Source of the DNA: Shewanella sp. CG12_big_fil_rev_8_21_14_0_65_47_15
Lineage (GTDB): Bacteria > Pseudomonadota > Gammaproteobacteria > Enterobacterales > Shewanellaceae
Length of the DNA stretch: 41,510 nucleotides
Reading direction: 5' to 3'
NCBI RefSeq assembly: GCF_002783505.1
Contig: NZ_PFGL01000059.1
Coordinates: 1-41,510, forward strand
Shown here piece after piece: positions 17,362 through 25,602 of this stretch. Under the pieces are notes generated by a model, which made no database searches, was not told where the DNA came from, and saw only the letters and a program-made list of their open reading frames with translations. The first letter of the stretch is position 1. Each line of letters starts with the position of its first letter. The position numbers and the translations under genes were made by a program.

Positions 17362-17568
17362 TTGAATTCAAGCTATGTAAGCCAACTGCCAGTCAGTAAA
17401 ACTGTAAGCACGAGCTGTAAGAGCTGTAATCGCTTGACCGAAATCGAAGGCGAGCTGGTGTGTTTTCGTGAAGGCCAAATTATTCGGCTCACTCTCATCG
17501 ACGAATCGACAACAAAATTAAATTTGTTGTGTGAAGGTTGGAAGGCGGGAAAAATTAAGGGAATATAA
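17362..17568 (+). CDS. Small Cys-rich hypothetical protein, probable TTG start
   Basis: An ATG at 17335 is in frame, but has no ribosome-binding site. A TTG at 17362 is preceded by AAGGA (17350-17354) at 7 bp, so the TTG start is preferred, giving about 68 aa. The protein has the motif STSCKSCNR near the N-terminus and two more Cys (ELVCFREGQ and LNLLCEGW), a four-Cys pattern compatible with a zinc ribbon or Fe-S site. No family was recognised. It follows the glutamate-synthase-like gene by about 150 bp. Confidence 0.6.
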   Translation: MNSSYVSQLPVSKTVSTSCKSCNRLTEIEGELVCFREGQIIRLTLIDESTTKLNLLCEGWKAGKIKGI

Positions 17569-17629
17569 CCAATCAATATTCCCTTTTACTCGGCATATCA
17601 AAAAATCTCTCGTTACATTATCTCCCACG

Positions 17630-17887
17630 CTAGCGTATCCATTGAGCGTTACTCAGATAACCCTTCGTCTCACGAATAATACCGGCCAAATTAATATCTT
17701 GATTGAATTTGGCCAAGGTCAGACGTCGAGTGGTCACTTTCAATCCCGCATTGAGCTCCGCGTGAATTCGCTGAAGAGAATCATAGTCAACACCGCGTTT
17801 TTTTAAGGTCGCCATGATAGCAAACCAATCTGTGTCGACCTTTTCTTCCTTGCCTTCAATGTTCACTCTCAGTGCAATATTTTCCAT
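17630..17887 (-). CDS. Small hypothetical protein (85 aa)
   Basis: MENIALRVNIEG... with KVDTDWFAIMATLKKRGVDYDSLQRIH and a C-terminus ending in SNAQWIR. GGAAGAGA a short distance upstream is a plausible ribosome-binding site. It has no membrane segment, signal or Cys. Predicted mixed alpha/beta, basic in the second half. It is immediately downstream (71 bp) of the Atm1-type exporter on the same strand, so it could be the last gene of that transcript. No family recognised. Confidence 0.65.
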   Translation of the reverse strand: MENIALRVNIEGKEEKVDTDWFAIMATLKKRGVDYDSLQRIHAELNAGLKVTTRRLTLAKFNQDINLAGIIRETKGYLSNAQWIR

Positions 17888-17957
17888 GCCAGATCTCTTC
17901 CTATTGATGTGTTGGCATTTGAGTATAGAGAGCCGAAGCTGAATAAAGACTGAACTA

Positions 17958-19754
17958 TTAATGGTCTAAAGGTGTTTTTGATTGCTCATTTTGTATCCGC
18001 CACAATTTGGCATATAAACCATCCATAGCCAATAGCGTAGTGTGGTTTCCCTGCTCGACAATCTCTCCCTGACTCAATACGACAATCTGATCCGCATCTA
18101 TGATAGTAGAGAGTCTATGGGCAACGACAAGACTGGTGTGCCCCTTGGCGACTTCCCGTAATGCCGACAAGATAGCCTGCTCGGAACGGCTATCGAGGGA
18201 TGATGTGGCCTCATCAAACACCAACACGGGCGAGCCTTTTAAAATCGCCCGCGCAATGGCAACCCGCTGTTTTTCCCCACCCGAAAGCTTTAAGCCACGC
18301 TCGCCCACTTTGGTGTCCCACCCCTGGGAAAGTGATGCAATAAACTGCTCTAAATGGGCAAGTTTGATGGCATGTCGAACCTCTTCATCGCTCGCGCCTG
18401 GGCGGCCATAGCGAATATTTTCAACCAGAGAATCATTAAATAACACTGTATCCTGCGGCACTATGGCGATGGCACGTCGCAATGCATCCTGGGTGAGATG
18501 ACGAATATCCTGGCCGTCTATCCTAATAGCACCCCGATCCACATCGTAAAACCGAAACAACAATTTGATCAGCGTCGACTTTCCGGCTCCGCTGTCTCCC
18601 ACTACGGCGACTTTTTTCCCCGCTACCACTTTGAAGCTGACATCCCGCAAAATTTGCCGGTCACCATAGCTAAAGTTAACATTTTCGAAGCAAAGCTCGC
18701 CCTTGGAGGGTTGAAAATCTAAGGCATCCGCCGAATCGACAATACTAGGATGCTTATCCAACAAACCAAACATTCGCTCAATATTAGCTAAGGCACCACG
18801 AATTTCACGATAGACAAAACCTAAAAAGTTCAATGGGATAAAGAGTTGCATCATAAAGGCATTGATCAGCACAAAATCCCCTAGGGTCATTTCGCCATAG
18901 GTCACTTTATAGGCCGCCAATGCCATCATAGCCGTCATCGCCAATGCAATAATCAAGGCTTGCCCGCCGTTGAGCGCAAATAAAGACAAACGGTTTTTAC
19001 GCTTAGCAACCTCCCACTGTTCGAGTGCTTGATCGTACCGAGTCGATTCATATTGCTCATTATTGAAGTACTTTACGGTTTCATAGTTCAGCAAACTGTC
19101 GATGGCACGGGTATTAGAAAGCGAATCGGCTTTGGCCGCATCGCGCACATATTCAGTGCGCCACTCGGTTGCGATAATAGAAAACAAAATATAAGCCAAT
19201 ACGGAGAAGAAGGTGATAGCCGCAAAGGCGATACCGTAATTAAAGAAGAAAATGCCGACGACCATGGCAATCTCCAATAATGTTGGCACTATATTGAACA
19301 CCATAAACCGCATCAAAAAGCTCACACCACTGGTGCCGCGCTCTATATCACGGGATAAACCGCCCGTTTTACGTTCCAAATGAAAATCCAAATCGAGTCG
19401 GTGCAAATGATCGAATACGGCAAGACCTAAACGTCGAATTGCGCGCTCAGTCACGCGGCCAAATAAAGTGTCACGGATCTCCCCCGTAATGGCCGTCAAT
19501 AATCGCACTGCGCCATAGGCTAAGACTAAGCCAACGGGTACGCTTAGGACCTGCGCCGTTTTGTCCACATCTAAGGTATCGACCAAATGTTTAAGAATGA
19601 AGGGAAGTCCAACACTGGCCAGTTTTGCGACCACAAGACAGGACATAGCGAGGATTATGCGGCCTTTATATTCAAGTAAATAAGGCCAAAGCAACTTGAT
19701 CACATGCCAGTTGAGTTTATCGACCGGACCTTCAAAATATAATGTGGGGCGCAT
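17958..19754 (-). CDS. Atm1/HMT1-type ABC exporter, fused permease and ATPase
   Basis: A 598-residue half-transporter working as a homodimer in the inner membrane. The transmembrane domain covers about residues 20-320. The signature NYETVKYFNNE at 223-233 is characteristic of the Atm1/ABCB7/HMT1 group, which exports glutathione conjugates or heavy-metal/thiol compounds. The nucleotide-binding domain has Walker A GDSGAGKST (386-394), signature LSGGEKQRV (490-498) and Walker B LVFDEATSSLD (511-521), all intact. Upstream of the gene is a perfect 17-bp palindrome (19877-19893), a candidate operator. A different ABCB lipid exporter is unlikely because of the NYETVKYFNNE motif. Confidence 0.92.
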   Translation of the reverse strand: MRPTLYFEGPVDKLNWHVIKLLWPYLLEYKGRIILAMSCLVVAKLASVGLPFILKHLVDTLDVDKTAQVLSVPVGLVLAYGAVRLLTAITGEIRDTLFGRVTERAIRRLGLAVFDHLHRLDLDFHLERKTGGLSRDIERGTSGVSFLMRFMVFNIVPTLLEIAMVVGIFFFNYGIAFAAITFFSVLAYILFSIIATEWRTEYVRDAAKADSLSNTRAIDSLLNYETVKYFNNEQYESTRYDQALEQWEVAKRKNRLSLFALNGGQALIIALAMTAMMALAAYKVTYGEMTLGDFVLINAFMMQLFIPLNFLGFVYREIRGALANIERMFGLLDKHPSIVDSADALDFQPSKGELCFENVNFSYGDRQILRDVSFKVVAGKKVAVVGDSGAGKSTLIKLLFRFYDVDRGAIRIDGQDIRHLTQDALRRAIAIVPQDTVLFNDSLVENIRYGRPGASDEEVRHAIKLAHLEQFIASLSQGWDTKVGERGLKLSGGEKQRVAIARAILKGSPVLVFDEATSSLDSRSEQAILSALREVAKGHTSLVVAHRLSTIIDADQIVVLSQGEIVEQGNHTTLLAMDGLYAKLWRIQNEQSKTPLDH

Positions 19755-19876
19755 ATGTCTTAACCTTTGCTGAGTTGGGGCAATTGTAACAGCAGACGGC
19801 GAGATTAAGCGAAGTCAATTACGCAAAGTTTGAATAAAATCAACCAGATTAATCTGACAAACCTCGGGCTTCCCAT

Positions 19877-19893
19877 AAGGTAAAATTTACCTT
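19877..19893. promoter_or_regulatory. Perfect 17-bp palindrome, candidate operator upstream of the ABC exporter
   Basis: AAGGTAAAATTTACCTT reads as two perfect 8-bp arms around one central base. It lies 123 bp upstream of the exporter start, inside the 435-bp non-coding region 19755-20189. A second short palindrome, GTCATGCTTATGAC, occurs at 19909-19922. The rest of that region holds no recognised gene. The binding protein is unknown. Confidence 0.5.
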
Positions 19894-20189
19894 CAACAGT
19901 GATAAAATGTCATGCTTATGACTTATCATCACAAACCTACTCCGACGAATGAAAAACAGAGGTGAGGGCAATTTTGTCGGTATGAAACAGGTGAAAATAG
20001 GTCGTAATATTGAGGTTTCTAGAGTTGATTATTTTTTCTGTTTTACCCAAAATGCCCTAGGGATAAGTGATGTAAAATTGCAGCATTAGCAAATCTCTCA
20101 ATATTGCTTAGGATAATGAAGACACTGTAAACATCCATCCCCAAATAACATTAAGATTATTCAATTAAATCAAGGTCAAAGGAAGCTTT

Positions 20190-20366
20190 ATGTTGGATTC
20201 CGCTAAAGTTCAATACCCACCATTACCACTCATCCAAACTTGGGTGTGGATGATGATAGAATCAGGTAATCCAGAGATTCAGGATAAAGGTCGAAATAAC
20301 CTGATTGCTGCCTTTGGCAGCTTAGCCAAAGCTAACGAATATTTAGCCGAAATGAGCAATAAATAA
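20190..20366 (+). CDS. Small conserved-looking protein, 58 aa
   Basis: ATG with AAAGGA ribosome-binding site (AAAGGAAGCTTTATG). The 58-residue product starts MLDSAKVQYPPLPLIQTWVW and ends AKANEYLAEMSNK. A Pro-rich start leads to a Trp-rich helix (WVWMMIE), then a second helix with alternating acidic and hydrophobic residues. It has no signal. It is followed by a terminator at 20374. No family recognised; the good ribosome-binding site and clean terminator make it a real gene in my view. Convergent with aroG. Confidence 0.65.
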   Translation: MLDSAKVQYPPLPLIQTWVWMMIESGNPEIQDKGRNNLIAAFGSLAKANEYLAEMSNK

Positions 20367-20373
20367 TAAAAAT

Positions 20374-20402
20374 AAAGGCGCCGGGATAGCGCCTTTGCTT
20401 TT
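20374..20402 (+). terminator. Bidirectional intrinsic terminator between the 58-aa ORF and aroG
   Basis: Stem AAAGGCGC/GCGCCTTT (20374-20381 with 20389-20396), followed by TGCTTTTG on the plus strand and TATTTTTATTATT on the minus strand. It lies between two convergent genes. Confidence 0.82.
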
Positions 20403-20430
20403 GTGCCTCGAAGCGATAATAACGCTTATA

Positions 20431-21501
20431 TCAGTCGAATGACTTACCGCGACGACGCTCCACAATGCTCTGATTTAACACGGCAAGAAGACGCGCTGTG
20501 TCTTCCCAACCGATACAGGCATCGGTAATACTCTGGCCATAACATAAATCTTGGCCCTCAATAAGATCCTGACGACCTTCTACTAGATGGCTTTCAACCA
20601 TCACGCCAAAAATTGCTCGATTCCCAGCGCCAACTTGTTCAGCCACATCCTGTGCCACCACCATTTGGCGCTGATACTGTTTACTGCTATTGGCATGACT
20701 GAAGTCGATCATTATGTTGTCTGCAAGCTTGGCTCTTTGCAGTTGTTCACTGATCTGAGCAACATGCGGAGCACTGTAGTTAGGCTCCCGGCCACCACGC
20801 AAAATAATATGGCAATCGGGATTGCCCTTAGTGGAGACGATGGCGGAATGACCAAACTTAGTGACCGACAGAAAGTGATGCGGTGCATTGGCGGCCCCAA
20901 TAGCATCGATCGCCACTTTTATGGTACCGTCCGTGCCATTCTTAAAGCCCACGGGGCAAGACAACCCCGAAGCTAATTCACGGTGTACCTGGGACTCAGT
21001 AGTGCGCGCACCAATGGCTCCCCAGCACATGAGGTCCGCCACATATTGCGGCGTGATCATATCGAGAAACTCACCGGCGGTTGGCATACCACTATCGTTT
21101 AAATCCACCAATAACTTACGCGCGGTACGTAAGCCATCGTTGAGTTTAAAACTGTTATCCATATAGGGATCATTAATTAGTCCCTTCCAACCTACTGTGG
21201 TTCTTGGCTTTTCAAAATACACTCGCATCACAATTTCAAGTTGATCTTGATAACGCTCCCGCAGTGCAACGAGGCGCTGCCCATATTCCAGTGCGGCTTT
21301 GGGATCGTGAATAGAGCAAGGACCAATCACCACTAACAGGCGATCATCCTGTTTGGCGAGAATATTGTGTATGCTTTGACGCGCGTTAAACACAGTTGCA
21401 GAGGCTTTTTCAGAAGCAGGAAATCGTTCTAGAATCGCAATCGGTGGAAGTAACTCTTTTACTTCTTTAATGCGAACGTCATCGTTTTGGTAATACATCA
21501 T
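20431..21501 (-). CDS. aroG: 3-deoxy-7-phosphoheptulonate synthase, AroG type
   Basis: Class I DAHP synthase (356 aa), first step of the shikimate pathway, condensing PEP with erythrose-4-phosphate. The opening YYQNDDVRIKEVKELLPP nearly matches E. coli AroG (NYQNDDLRIKEIKELLPP), the Phe-inhibited isozyme. Other landmarks are VVIGPCSIHDPKAALEYG, EKPRTTVGWKGLINDP, GARTTESQVHRELASGLSCP and DFSHANSSKQ. Cys in GPCSIH and His in DFSHAN are expected metal ligands. Start is ATGATG, preceded by GGAGCAGT; either ATG could be used. It has an AT-rich upstream region. AroF (Tyr-type) is the alternative. Confidence 0.94.
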   Translation of the reverse strand: MMYYQNDDVRIKEVKELLPPIAILERFPASEKASATVFNARQSIHNILAKQDDRLLVVIGPCSIHDPKAALEYGQRLVALRERYQDQLEIVMRVYFEKPRTTVGWKGLINDPYMDNSFKLNDGLRTARKLLVDLNDSGMPTAGEFLDMITPQYVADLMCWGAIGARTTESQVHRELASGLSCPVGFKNGTDGTIKVAIDAIGAANAPHHFLSVTKFGHSAIVSTKGNPDCHIILRGGREPNYSAPHVAQISEQLQRAKLADNIMIDFSHANSSKQYQRQMVVAQDVAEQVGAGNRAIFGVMVESHLVEGRQDLIEGQDLCYGQSITDACIGWEDTARLLAVLNQSIVERRRGKSFD

Positions 21502-21862
21502 TTACTGCTCCAACTCTGGTGTTTTAGGCTATTTTTTATCGCTGCAATACGGGATCTCAACTGCAATACTGAGTTCAATTTATCCAGTCTGCCACGTTAA
21601 TGCAACCAAGTTGTCTCTATTTCAATAAATCAAATATAACTTATTGTTTTAATATATTTTTAAAAACAATAAATTCAAATATACGACTGTGTTCGCATGC
21701 TTATTAAACAAAATCGAATATGGCGGATAGAAATAATTGACGGGAATGTTCTACTAAAGTGAATGATGTCAGGCTTACAGGACAAGCGCTAGCCACAAAG
21801 AAAGCGCACTAGAGCAATTTTTTGCGGTAAGTTTCGTTCAACGAAACATAAAGCGACAGTGA
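21502..21862. other. AT-rich intergenic region upstream of aroG
   Basis: A 361-bp stretch with no credible ORF. It contains an AT-only inverted repeat (TTATTGTTTT at 21641-21650 with AAAACAATAA at 21663-21672), a direct repeat (TATTGCAG) near the aroG start, and a perfect 17-bp palindrome GTTTCGTTCAACGAAAC at 21831-21847, just past the stop of the TPR lipoprotein gene. aroG promoter elements must lie here but I could not assign them with confidence. Confidence 0.5.
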
Positions 21863-23053
21863 CTAATGCCGTTTCATCGCCTGTAATTTTGCCTGATAGC
21901 GGTGTTTATCCGTCTCATCAGCACTCAATGCCATGGCTTTTTCCATATTGAGCTTAGCGCGTTTTTCATCCCCTAACGCCCAGTACGTTTGGGAAAGGCC
22001 AAAGAAAAACTCATGGCGATAATCCGCCCGCGCAAGTGCCCTTTGATACCAAGCTAAGGCTTCATCATATTGATGCTCATCAAAGGCTTGCTGCGCCATA
22101 TCATAGTAGTAATAGGGGTTACGAATTCGCGCCAACTCAAGCACTTTATGGACTTCTGCCCATTCATCTAACCGCCCTTGATCCCCTAAAATCACCGCTA
22201 AGTTATAGAGCGTTGTCATGTCATTCGGATCGAATTTAAGTGCGTAGCGATATACCTGTTCGGCGCGCTTTTCATCCCCTCTATGGCGGTAAATAACCGC
22301 CAACGTATTGAATGCCGGAACAAATTGCCCCCTTTTTAAACCTGCTTTAATCAGGGCATAGGCTCGGTCTAAATCACCATCCACTAGGGCTTCTGCGGCC
22401 ATATTATTGTAAAACATGGTAATTAATGTCTGTCGATTGATTTGGGTTTTATCGTACCCGCGTAAAGCCCGTTCTGGCATAAAATCAACGAGTATGGCAT
22501 GGGACGACACATACACAGTGTGCGTATTGGTGGGTGGCAGTAAGCGTAAATTGACATGACCATTGATTAAATAGAAATCCCCTTGTTTATCCCACACAGG
22601 TTCAATGGCAATATCTTGAAATTCGGTCTCAATGTTAAAAATATCCGCCAAGGCCGAGGTCATCACCACCAGCGACATGCAGTTACCCGCCCGCTGAGCG
22701 TAGGTTTCACTGGCTATTTGCGTCAGATTATCTTGATATCTAAACTCACGCTGGGTGCTGGTTTGATTGGCATTGATATAGTTGGCCAGCCATTCATGCG
22801 CGGTCAAAGTGTTACTGTGGGATAGGCTATATCGTTCGAATGCACGCCTCACTTCAACCACGGCATCCGGTGGTAAATAGAAAATGTCCTCTGCTGAAGG
22901 AATATCTGTCACTGGCGTGAAGAGACTATCGACGAACAAAGATTCGACCTCGTCGGCCTTTGGCATTTCAGGGCTTGAGCTACATGCCCACAATTGGCAA
23001 AGCAACACGCCATAAATGACACTCGAATAGACGGCTCGGAATAGTGTCGACAT
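21863..23053 (-). CDS. Lipoprotein with transglutaminase-like domain and TPR repeats
   Basis: The frame extends to 23080, but the ATG at 23053 has a GGAGGAT ribosome-binding site and places a lipobox (LWAC, Cys at residue 24) at the right distance; 396 aa. After the signal, residues about 30-220 carry a transglutaminase-like core with AGNCMSLVVMTSALADIF (nucleophile Cys), INGHVNLRLL (His) and VDFMPE (Asp), so a Cys-His-Asp triad is plausible. Residues about 230-396 are TPR-like helices (AFNTLAVIYRHRGDEKRAEQVYRYALKFDPND and ALAWYQRALARADYRHEFFF). It is probably anchored in the outer membrane. Role unknown; TPR-transglutaminase proteins of this type are not well characterised. Confidence 0.82.
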   Translation of the reverse strand: MSTLFRAVYSSVIYGVLLCQLWACSSSPEMPKADEVESLFVDSLFTPVTDIPSAEDIFYLPPDAVVEVRRAFERYSLSHSNTLTAHEWLANYINANQTSTQREFRYQDNLTQIASETYAQRAGNCMSLVVMTSALADIFNIETEFQDIAIEPVWDKQGDFYLINGHVNLRLLPPTNTHTVYVSSHAILVDFMPERALRGYDKTQINRQTLITMFYNNMAAEALVDGDLDRAYALIKAGLKRGQFVPAFNTLAVIYRHRGDEKRAEQVYRYALKFDPNDMTTLYNLAVILGDQGRLDEWAEVHKVLELARIRNPYYYYDMAQQAFDEHQYDEALAWYQRALARADYRHEFFFGLSQTYWALGDEKRAKLNMEKAMALSADETDKHRYQAKLQAMKRH

Positions 23054-23207
23054 ACATCCTCCAGACCATACGCTCTTCATTGAGCTTATAACAAATGGTC
23101 AAAAAGGCATTATAAAATGGTTACAAAAAGTGAATGTCGTTGAAAACCGTATGGCAAATAGTCGAACTAAGGGTCAAATCTCGCCCCACTTGCCTGTTTA
23201 AGCTCCA

Positions 23208-23540
23208 CTATTTTTGAGGATTATCGACTTTAATATAGACTTCACGCTGCTGGTAATTGTAGGGACGATAGCTGTTTTCACCACAGGTATAATAACGGTA
23301 AGGCCGCATCTGTGGTACACAACCTATAGGCAATGCCTGCAGGATCTGAATTTGTTCCTGTCTTCTAAGTGACTCCTGCCACTCAAAATCCTTCAGCACT
23401 TGATCGCGCACGGCAAAAGCATCGAAATGTTCGCTAGAGCGCGTTACCACCACTTCACCGGCCAATACTGGCATACAAAAACAACCACCAACAAATACCG
23501 TAAGCCCCAACTGACGCACTTTGCCTGCAAATAAGCCCAT
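23208..23540 (-). CDS. Small secreted protein (110 aa)
   Basis: The frame extends to 23642, but the ATG at 23540 has AAGGAG 7 bp upstream, and the longer version would cross the amtB terminator at 23585-23613. With this start the first ~28 residues (MGLFAGKVRQLGLTVFVGGC...PVLAGE) form a signal peptide. The mature part has two Cys (ALPIGCVPQ and YYTCGENSY) that may form a disulfide, and is Tyr/Gln-rich (RPYRYYTCGENSYRPYNYQQ). No family recognised. It lies between the TPR lipoprotein gene and amtB, same strand. Confidence 0.72.
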   Translation of the reverse strand: MGLFAGKVRQLGLTVFVGGCFCMPVLAGEVVVTRSSEHFDAFAVRDQVLKDFEWQESLRRQEQIQILQALPIGCVPQMRPYRYYTCGENSYRPYNYQQREVYIKVDNPQK

Positions 23541-23584
23541 AGGTCGCTCCTTAATGGGTAACAAAACAATCGCTTTCGAAGGAT

Positions 23585-23613
23585 CAAAAAAGCAGAGCAC
23601 TAGGCTCTGCTTT
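23585..23613 (-). terminator. Intrinsic terminator for glnK-amtB
   Basis: 9-bp stem AAGCAGAGC/GCTCTGCTT (23590-23598 with 23604-23612), followed on the minus strand by TTTTTTGATCC. It lies about 50 bp after the amtB stop. Confidence 0.85.
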
Positions 23614-23659
23614 ACTATCCCGCGATCTACACTGCGCATCAAGTCATATCAAGATGTTT

Positions 23660-24913
23660 TTAGCCCGCGCTTTTTACGGTCACAAACTCTGGGTAAGCGT
23701 CGATTCCGCAGTCAGAAGCGTCCATTCCGTTGTATTCCTCTTCCTCAGAAACGCGGATCCCCATGGTCATTTTGATCACAAACCATACGGCGAACGATGC
23801 ACTGAATACCCAAGCAAAAATGATCGCAGCACCCGTTAACTGGGCCACAATAGTCGCGTCTGCATTCGATAAAGGCACACACATTAACCCGAGGAAACCC
23901 GCCACACCATGCACAGAAATGGCACCGACTGGATCATCGATCTTAATCCGATCTAAACCCACGATAGAGAACACGACTAAGCCACCAGCAACCACACCTA
24001 TCACACCCGCCATCAACAGAGAAGGAGAGAGAGGATCGGCGGTAATCGCCACTAAGCCCGCCAGAATACCGTTGAGGATCATCGTTAAATCCGCTTTGCC
24101 CCAAATCATCTTACAGACGATAAGGGCTGAGATAGCGCCAAATGCCGCCGCGGTATTCGTGTTCACAAACACTTTAGCCACTGAACTGGCGTTCGCCGCA
24201 TCGGACACCATAAGTTGCGAGCCACCGTTGAAACCAAACCAACCCATCCACAGAATGAACATCCCTAGGGTCGCCATTGGCAAGTTAGAGCCAGGAATAG
24301 GATTCACTTGACCATTCGGGCCATATTTCCCCTTACGAGCGCCGAGCAATAACACGCCTGCGATGGCCGCTGCGGCCCCAGTCATATGCACTATGCCACT
24401 GCCCGCAAAGTCCACAAAACCGAGCTTAGCGATAAAGCCTTGGCCCCAGGTCCAATAACCTTCTACTGGGTAGATAACCGCAGTCATCACCACAGAGAAG
24501 AACAGGAAAGCCCAGAGCTTCATCCGTTCGGCCACGGCGCCAGAAACGATTGACATCGCCGTTGCGACAAACACCACCTGGAAGAAGAAATCCGACTCTA
24601 ACGCATGGCTTGCGTCGGAGGATTGTGAACCGATGAGTGTCCCGATAGAAGGCAACCATCCCCCCTCTGCATTATCGACGTACATAATGTTGTAGCCGAC
24701 GAGCAAATACATCACACAGGCAATCGCATAGAGGACCACGTTTTTGGTTAAAATTTCAGTGGTATTTTTAGAGCGCACTAACCCCGCCTCTAACATGGCA
24801 AATCCTGCAGCCATCCACATCACCAATGCGCCCGAAATCAAAAAGTAAAAGGTATCGAGTGCAAAGCGCAGCTCAGAAACTGTCACACCTAATTTTGTTA
24901 ATTCTTCCATCAT
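23660..24913 (-). CDS. amtB: Ammonium transporter AmtB
   Basis: Inner-membrane ammonium channel with eleven expected transmembrane helices (417 aa from the ATG at 24913; a second ATG follows directly). The twin-His pore pair is in GSGIVHMTGAAAA and AISVHGVAGFLG. The C-terminal region EEEEYNGMDASDCGIDAYPEF is the segment that contacts GlnK. The gene begins 8 bp after glnK stops, the standard glnK-amtB operon. The N-terminus starts MMEELTKLGVTVSELRFALDTFYFLISGAL, without the cleaved signal peptide of E. coli AmtB. Expression is likely under nitrogen control from the glnK promoter. Confidence 0.95.
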   Translation of the reverse strand: MMEELTKLGVTVSELRFALDTFYFLISGALVMWMAAGFAMLEAGLVRSKNTTEILTKNVVLYAIACVMYLLVGYNIMYVDNAEGGWLPSIGTLIGSQSSDASHALESDFFFQVVFVATAMSIVSGAVAERMKLWAFLFFSVVMTAVIYPVEGYWTWGQGFIAKLGFVDFAGSGIVHMTGAAAAIAGVLLLGARKGKYGPNGQVNPIPGSNLPMATLGMFILWMGWFGFNGGSQLMVSDAANASSVAKVFVNTNTAAAFGAISALIVCKMIWGKADLTMILNGILAGLVAITADPLSPSLLMAGVIGVVAGGLVVFSIVGLDRIKIDDPVGAISVHGVAGFLGLMCVPLSNADATIVAQLTGAAIIFAWVFSASFAVWFVIKMTMGIRVSEEEEYNGMDASDCGIDAYPEFVTVKSAG

Positions 24914-24920
24914 CAGCCCC

Positions 24921-25259
24921 TTATAGCGCTTCAGTATCGAGTTCACCCGTACGAATACGGATAGCCTGTTCTAAGTCGACGACGAATATCTTACCGTCGC
25001 CAATTTTTCCCGTATGAGCCGCAGTGGTAATGGCTTCAATCAGCATGTCGAGATTTTCAGCTTTAGTGGCAATTTCAAGTTTGACTTTCGGCAAAAAATC
25101 CACTTGATATTCAGCGCCACGATACAGTTCTGTGTGCCCTTTCTGACGGCCAAAACCTTTAACTTCGGTCACTGTCATACCCTCAATACCAATTCCGGCA
25201 ATAGCTTCACGGACATCATCCAATTTAAATGGCTTGATGATAGCGCTGACTAGTTTCAT
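24921..25259 (-). CDS. glnK: Nitrogen regulatory PII protein GlnK
   Basis: A 112-aa signal transduction protein of nitrogen status, a trimer that binds ATP/ADP and 2-oxoglutarate. The start is set by GGAGGTCAG before ATGAAACTAG; a longer frame to 25316 is not supported. The T-loop has GHTELYRGAEYQVDFLPK, with the uridylylation Tyr at position 51. The B-loop region TGKIGDGKIFV and the C-terminal RIRTGE follow. Its gene order before amtB makes it GlnK rather than GlnB. A sigma-54 promoter and an NtrC-like site lie upstream. Confidence 0.95.
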   Translation of the reverse strand: MKLVSAIIKPFKLDDVREAIAGIGIEGMTVTEVKGFGRQKGHTELYRGAEYQVDFLPKVKLEIATKAENLDMLIEAITTAAHTGKIGDGKIFVVDLEQAIRIRTGELDTEAL

Positions 25260-25307
25260 CCTGACCTCCAAAAAAACACGATTGTTATTAACTTGTATCA
25301 AAGGTAA

Positions 25308-25323
25308 TTCAATCATTGGGCCA
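25308..25323 (-). promoter_or_regulatory. Candidate sigma-54 promoter of glnK-amtB
   Basis: On the minus strand TGGCCCAATGATTGAA matches the -24/-12 consensus TGGCAC-N5-TTGCA with correct spacing (GG to the -12 G) and changes at two positions. The transcription start would fall near 25296, about 37 bp upstream of the glnK ATG. The NtrC-like box lies about 100 bp upstream, the usual enhancer distance. Confidence 0.72.
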
Positions 25324-25386
25324 GAAATTCAATTGATTGATTAATAATAATTTTCACACAAACGCTCACAATGCTACGCTTAAAAA

Positions 25387-25403
25387 TGCACCATATTTGT
25401 GCA
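25387..25403. promoter_or_regulatory. NtrC-like binding site
   Basis: TGCACCATATTTGTGCA fits the NtrC enhancer consensus TGCACC-N5-GGTGCA with one mismatch. It is placed upstream of the glnK sigma-54 promoter. The remainder of the region up to 25602 contains no gene. Confidence 0.72.
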
Positions 25404-25602
25404 TATCACTGGGCGACGCACTCTTTTAGTGAGCAATTGAAGTGCAGCTTTTATTCGACCTTATGCCTATTGGTAACAGAACTGATTTGGGGTTTACTGG
25501 GGGAAGCGTAATCGAGATGAAATCTGAGCATCACAGCACAAGCTCTAAGATAAAAGCGAAGAACAACACTAAGACAATAATCAAGCGCAAAAGGAAGGCC
25601 CG

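Noticed and set aside
17531..17806. Plus-strand 91-codon frame overlapping two small genes
   Set aside because: It has no ribosome-binding site and overlaps the better supported genes at 17362-17568 and 17630-17887.
21641..21672. AT-only inverted repeat in the aroG leader as a terminator or attenuator
   Set aside because: The stem has almost no GC and no coding leader peptide rich in aromatic residues was found, so an attenuator call is not justified.
23541..23642. N-terminal extension of the small secreted protein gene
   Set aside because: It would cross the glnK-amtB terminator and lose the signal peptide at the N-terminus; the ATG at 23540 has an AAGGAG site.
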